Positions 63,153-64,000 of a stretch of 64,000 nucleotides of DNA are shown piece by piece. The notes beneath the pieces were generated by a model, which was not told the origin of the DNA, ran no database searches, and worked only from the letters and a program-made list of their open reading frames with translations. Source of the stretch: Microlunatus sp. Gsoil 973 (lineage in GTDB: Bacteria; Actinomycetota; Actinomycetes; Propionibacteriales; Propionibacteriaceae). The position numbers and the translations under genes were made by a program. The first letter of the stretch is position 1; every line of letters starts with the position of its first letter. The DNA lies in contig NZ_CP046122.1 in NCBI RefSeq assembly GCF_009707365.1, positions 1,364,001 to 1,428,000 on the forward strand, in the 5' to 3' direction.

Positions 63153-63992
63153 TCAGATCATCGCCTCCAGGCGATTGCCGGCGGTTGCTGGGTCGCCCCA
63201 GGATTCGCCGCCGGGCGCCAACTCGAGCAATGGCCAGAGGCTGTAGAACGTCTGAGCCGCGGCACTCATACCAGGGTCCGCGGTCTCCATCGCCCGACAG
63301 ATCTCAGCCACAACGGACGGGCCAAGCTCGCCGTGCAGGAAGGCCAGGTCAACCGCCGGATCATCAACCCCGATCTCTCCAAGATCAAGAAGTCCGACCA
63401 GCTCGCCGTCGTCGTCAACGATCAGGTGCTCGACGCGGAAGTCTCGATGACACAGAACGCGGACTGTTCGGCGACTCTCCAGTATCGCGACCGCGGCTTC
63501 GGCCCGTCGCCTCAGGCCGGCGTCCAGATCCGCCGCGGCCAATGCCTGCCGAAACTCCGCAGTCGGATCATCCTGCGGCACACCACGGGCGATGGCGTCG
63601 TCAACATCAAACGCGTGTAGGCGGTCGAGAACCGCCGCGATCTGTTTCACCAGTTGTGGATTGCGCTGGACCATTTGGGGGCTCAGCGGTTTCCCGAAGA
63701 CCCGGCGCTCGAGGATTGCCGCCGGCAGCCCGTTCGCCTCGTCAATCACCATTGCGCCGTGCGGAACCGGGACGCCACGACCTTGCAGTTCGGCCAGCAA
63801 CGCCACCTCATGCCGGCGACCGCCGCGCCATGTCCACGGTTCGGGATAGCGTCGCGACACCCGGAGCACCCACTCACCGTCGGGTGAGGTCAGCCCGTAT
63901 GTCAGGGTGCTGATGCCCTCACCGATCAGCATCGGTGGTGCCTCGTTCATCTCCGGTATCCGCTGGCGGACAATCGAGACCAGTCTGTCCAC
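63153..63992 (-). CDS. Aminoglycoside-phosphotransferase-fold kinase at the window edge
   Basis: At least 279 residues with catalytic loop CHRDFRVEHLIV (Asp; His instead of the usual Asn-side spacing), metal site LLDLGEIG and Brenner-like pattern. GTG 63992 is the first start in view, but the frame is open to the window edge, so the true start may lie outside. Substrate unknown. Confidence 0.8.
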   Translation of the reverse strand: MDRLVSIVRQRIPEMNEAPPMLIGEGISTLTYGLTSPDGEWVLRVSRRYPEPWTWRGGRRHEVALLAELQGRGVPVPHGAMVIDEANGLPAAILERRVFGKPLSPQMVQRNPQLVKQIAAVLDRLHAFDVDDAIARGVPQDDPTAEFRQALAAADLDAGLRRRAEAAVAILESRRTVRVLCHRDFRVEHLIVDDDGELVGLLDLGEIGVDDPAVDLAFLHGELGPSVVAEICRAMETADPGMSAAAQTFYSLWPLLELAPGGESWGDPATAGNRLEAMI

Positions 63993-64000
63993 CGCCGCAG

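Overview
The window is high-GC DNA with many GTG and TTG starts, short gaps and ATGA-type overlaps. It also carries a mycothiol-type maleylpyruvate isomerase fold gene, an XRE-MurA fusion, a MocR/YczE pair, a PP2C phosphatase and a lipoprotein L,D-transpeptidase. Together these point to a soil-type actinobacterium, probably Propionibacteriales (Microlunatus-like). That placement is inference from gene content only. No tRNA, rRNA or CRISPR array was seen.

Region by region. 1-5 kb: sulfotransferase, XRE-MurA and dihydrolipoyl dehydrogenase. 5-12.6 kb: CBS protein, permease, HhH protein, the MocR regulator divergent from its YczE membrane protein, an autoregulated-looking HTH/Clp-N pair, PTH2 and PP2C. 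12.7-16 kb: a tetracycline-type ribosomal protection GTPase behind a promoter and leader peptide that look WhiB7-controlled, overlapping a phosphotransferase. 16-31 kb: kinase, catalase, two AraC/VOC pairs (one AraC truncated), a UvrA-like ABC protein, an L,D-transpeptidase, a YCII-ECF42 sigma pair, and a hydrolase divergent from a TetR regulator with twin palindromic operators. 32-36.4 kb: MFS, GNAT, VOC, epoxide hydrolase and DedA.

The most interesting locus is 37.0-42.5 kb, a compact class II lanthipeptide cluster of the cinnamycin/duramycin family. The order is a DurN/Cinorf7-like lysinoalanine protein, a precursor with the 19-residue core CRSTCSSGPLTFVCDGTTK, LanM, a CinX/DurX-like Fe/2-oxoglutarate hydroxylase split by a +1 shift in a run of five C, and a Het-C/phospholipase-C-like protein not expected there. 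All ring-forming positions, Asp15 and Lys19 of cinnamycin are kept, but Phe7 and Phe10 of the lipid-binding pocket are Ser and Leu. No transporter, two-component regulator or phosphatidylethanolamine methyltransferase lies nearby.

From 42.6 to 57 kb the chromosome shows decay. An IS481-family element (42852-43942, 6-bp target duplication GCTAGC) splits a phosphotransferase gene in frame. An epimerase carries an in-frame TGA and a hemolysin III gene carries two in-frame TAG codons. Remnants of DHFR-like, NUDIX and cell-wall-hydrolase genes lie between intact genes (pentapeptide protein, MarR/DUF998 pair, NhaB, DEAD helicase). 57-64 kb holds DUF3224, a sulfotransferase, a TetR/SDR divergent pair, CsbD, a methyltransferase, a MerR/GyrI regulator and a phosphotransferase at the window edge.

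A recurring regulatory feature is a TANNNT hexamer exactly 7 nt before the start codon at several genes (3622, 10025, 16186, 21365, 23116, and 49784 on the minus strand). This implies leaderless mRNAs.
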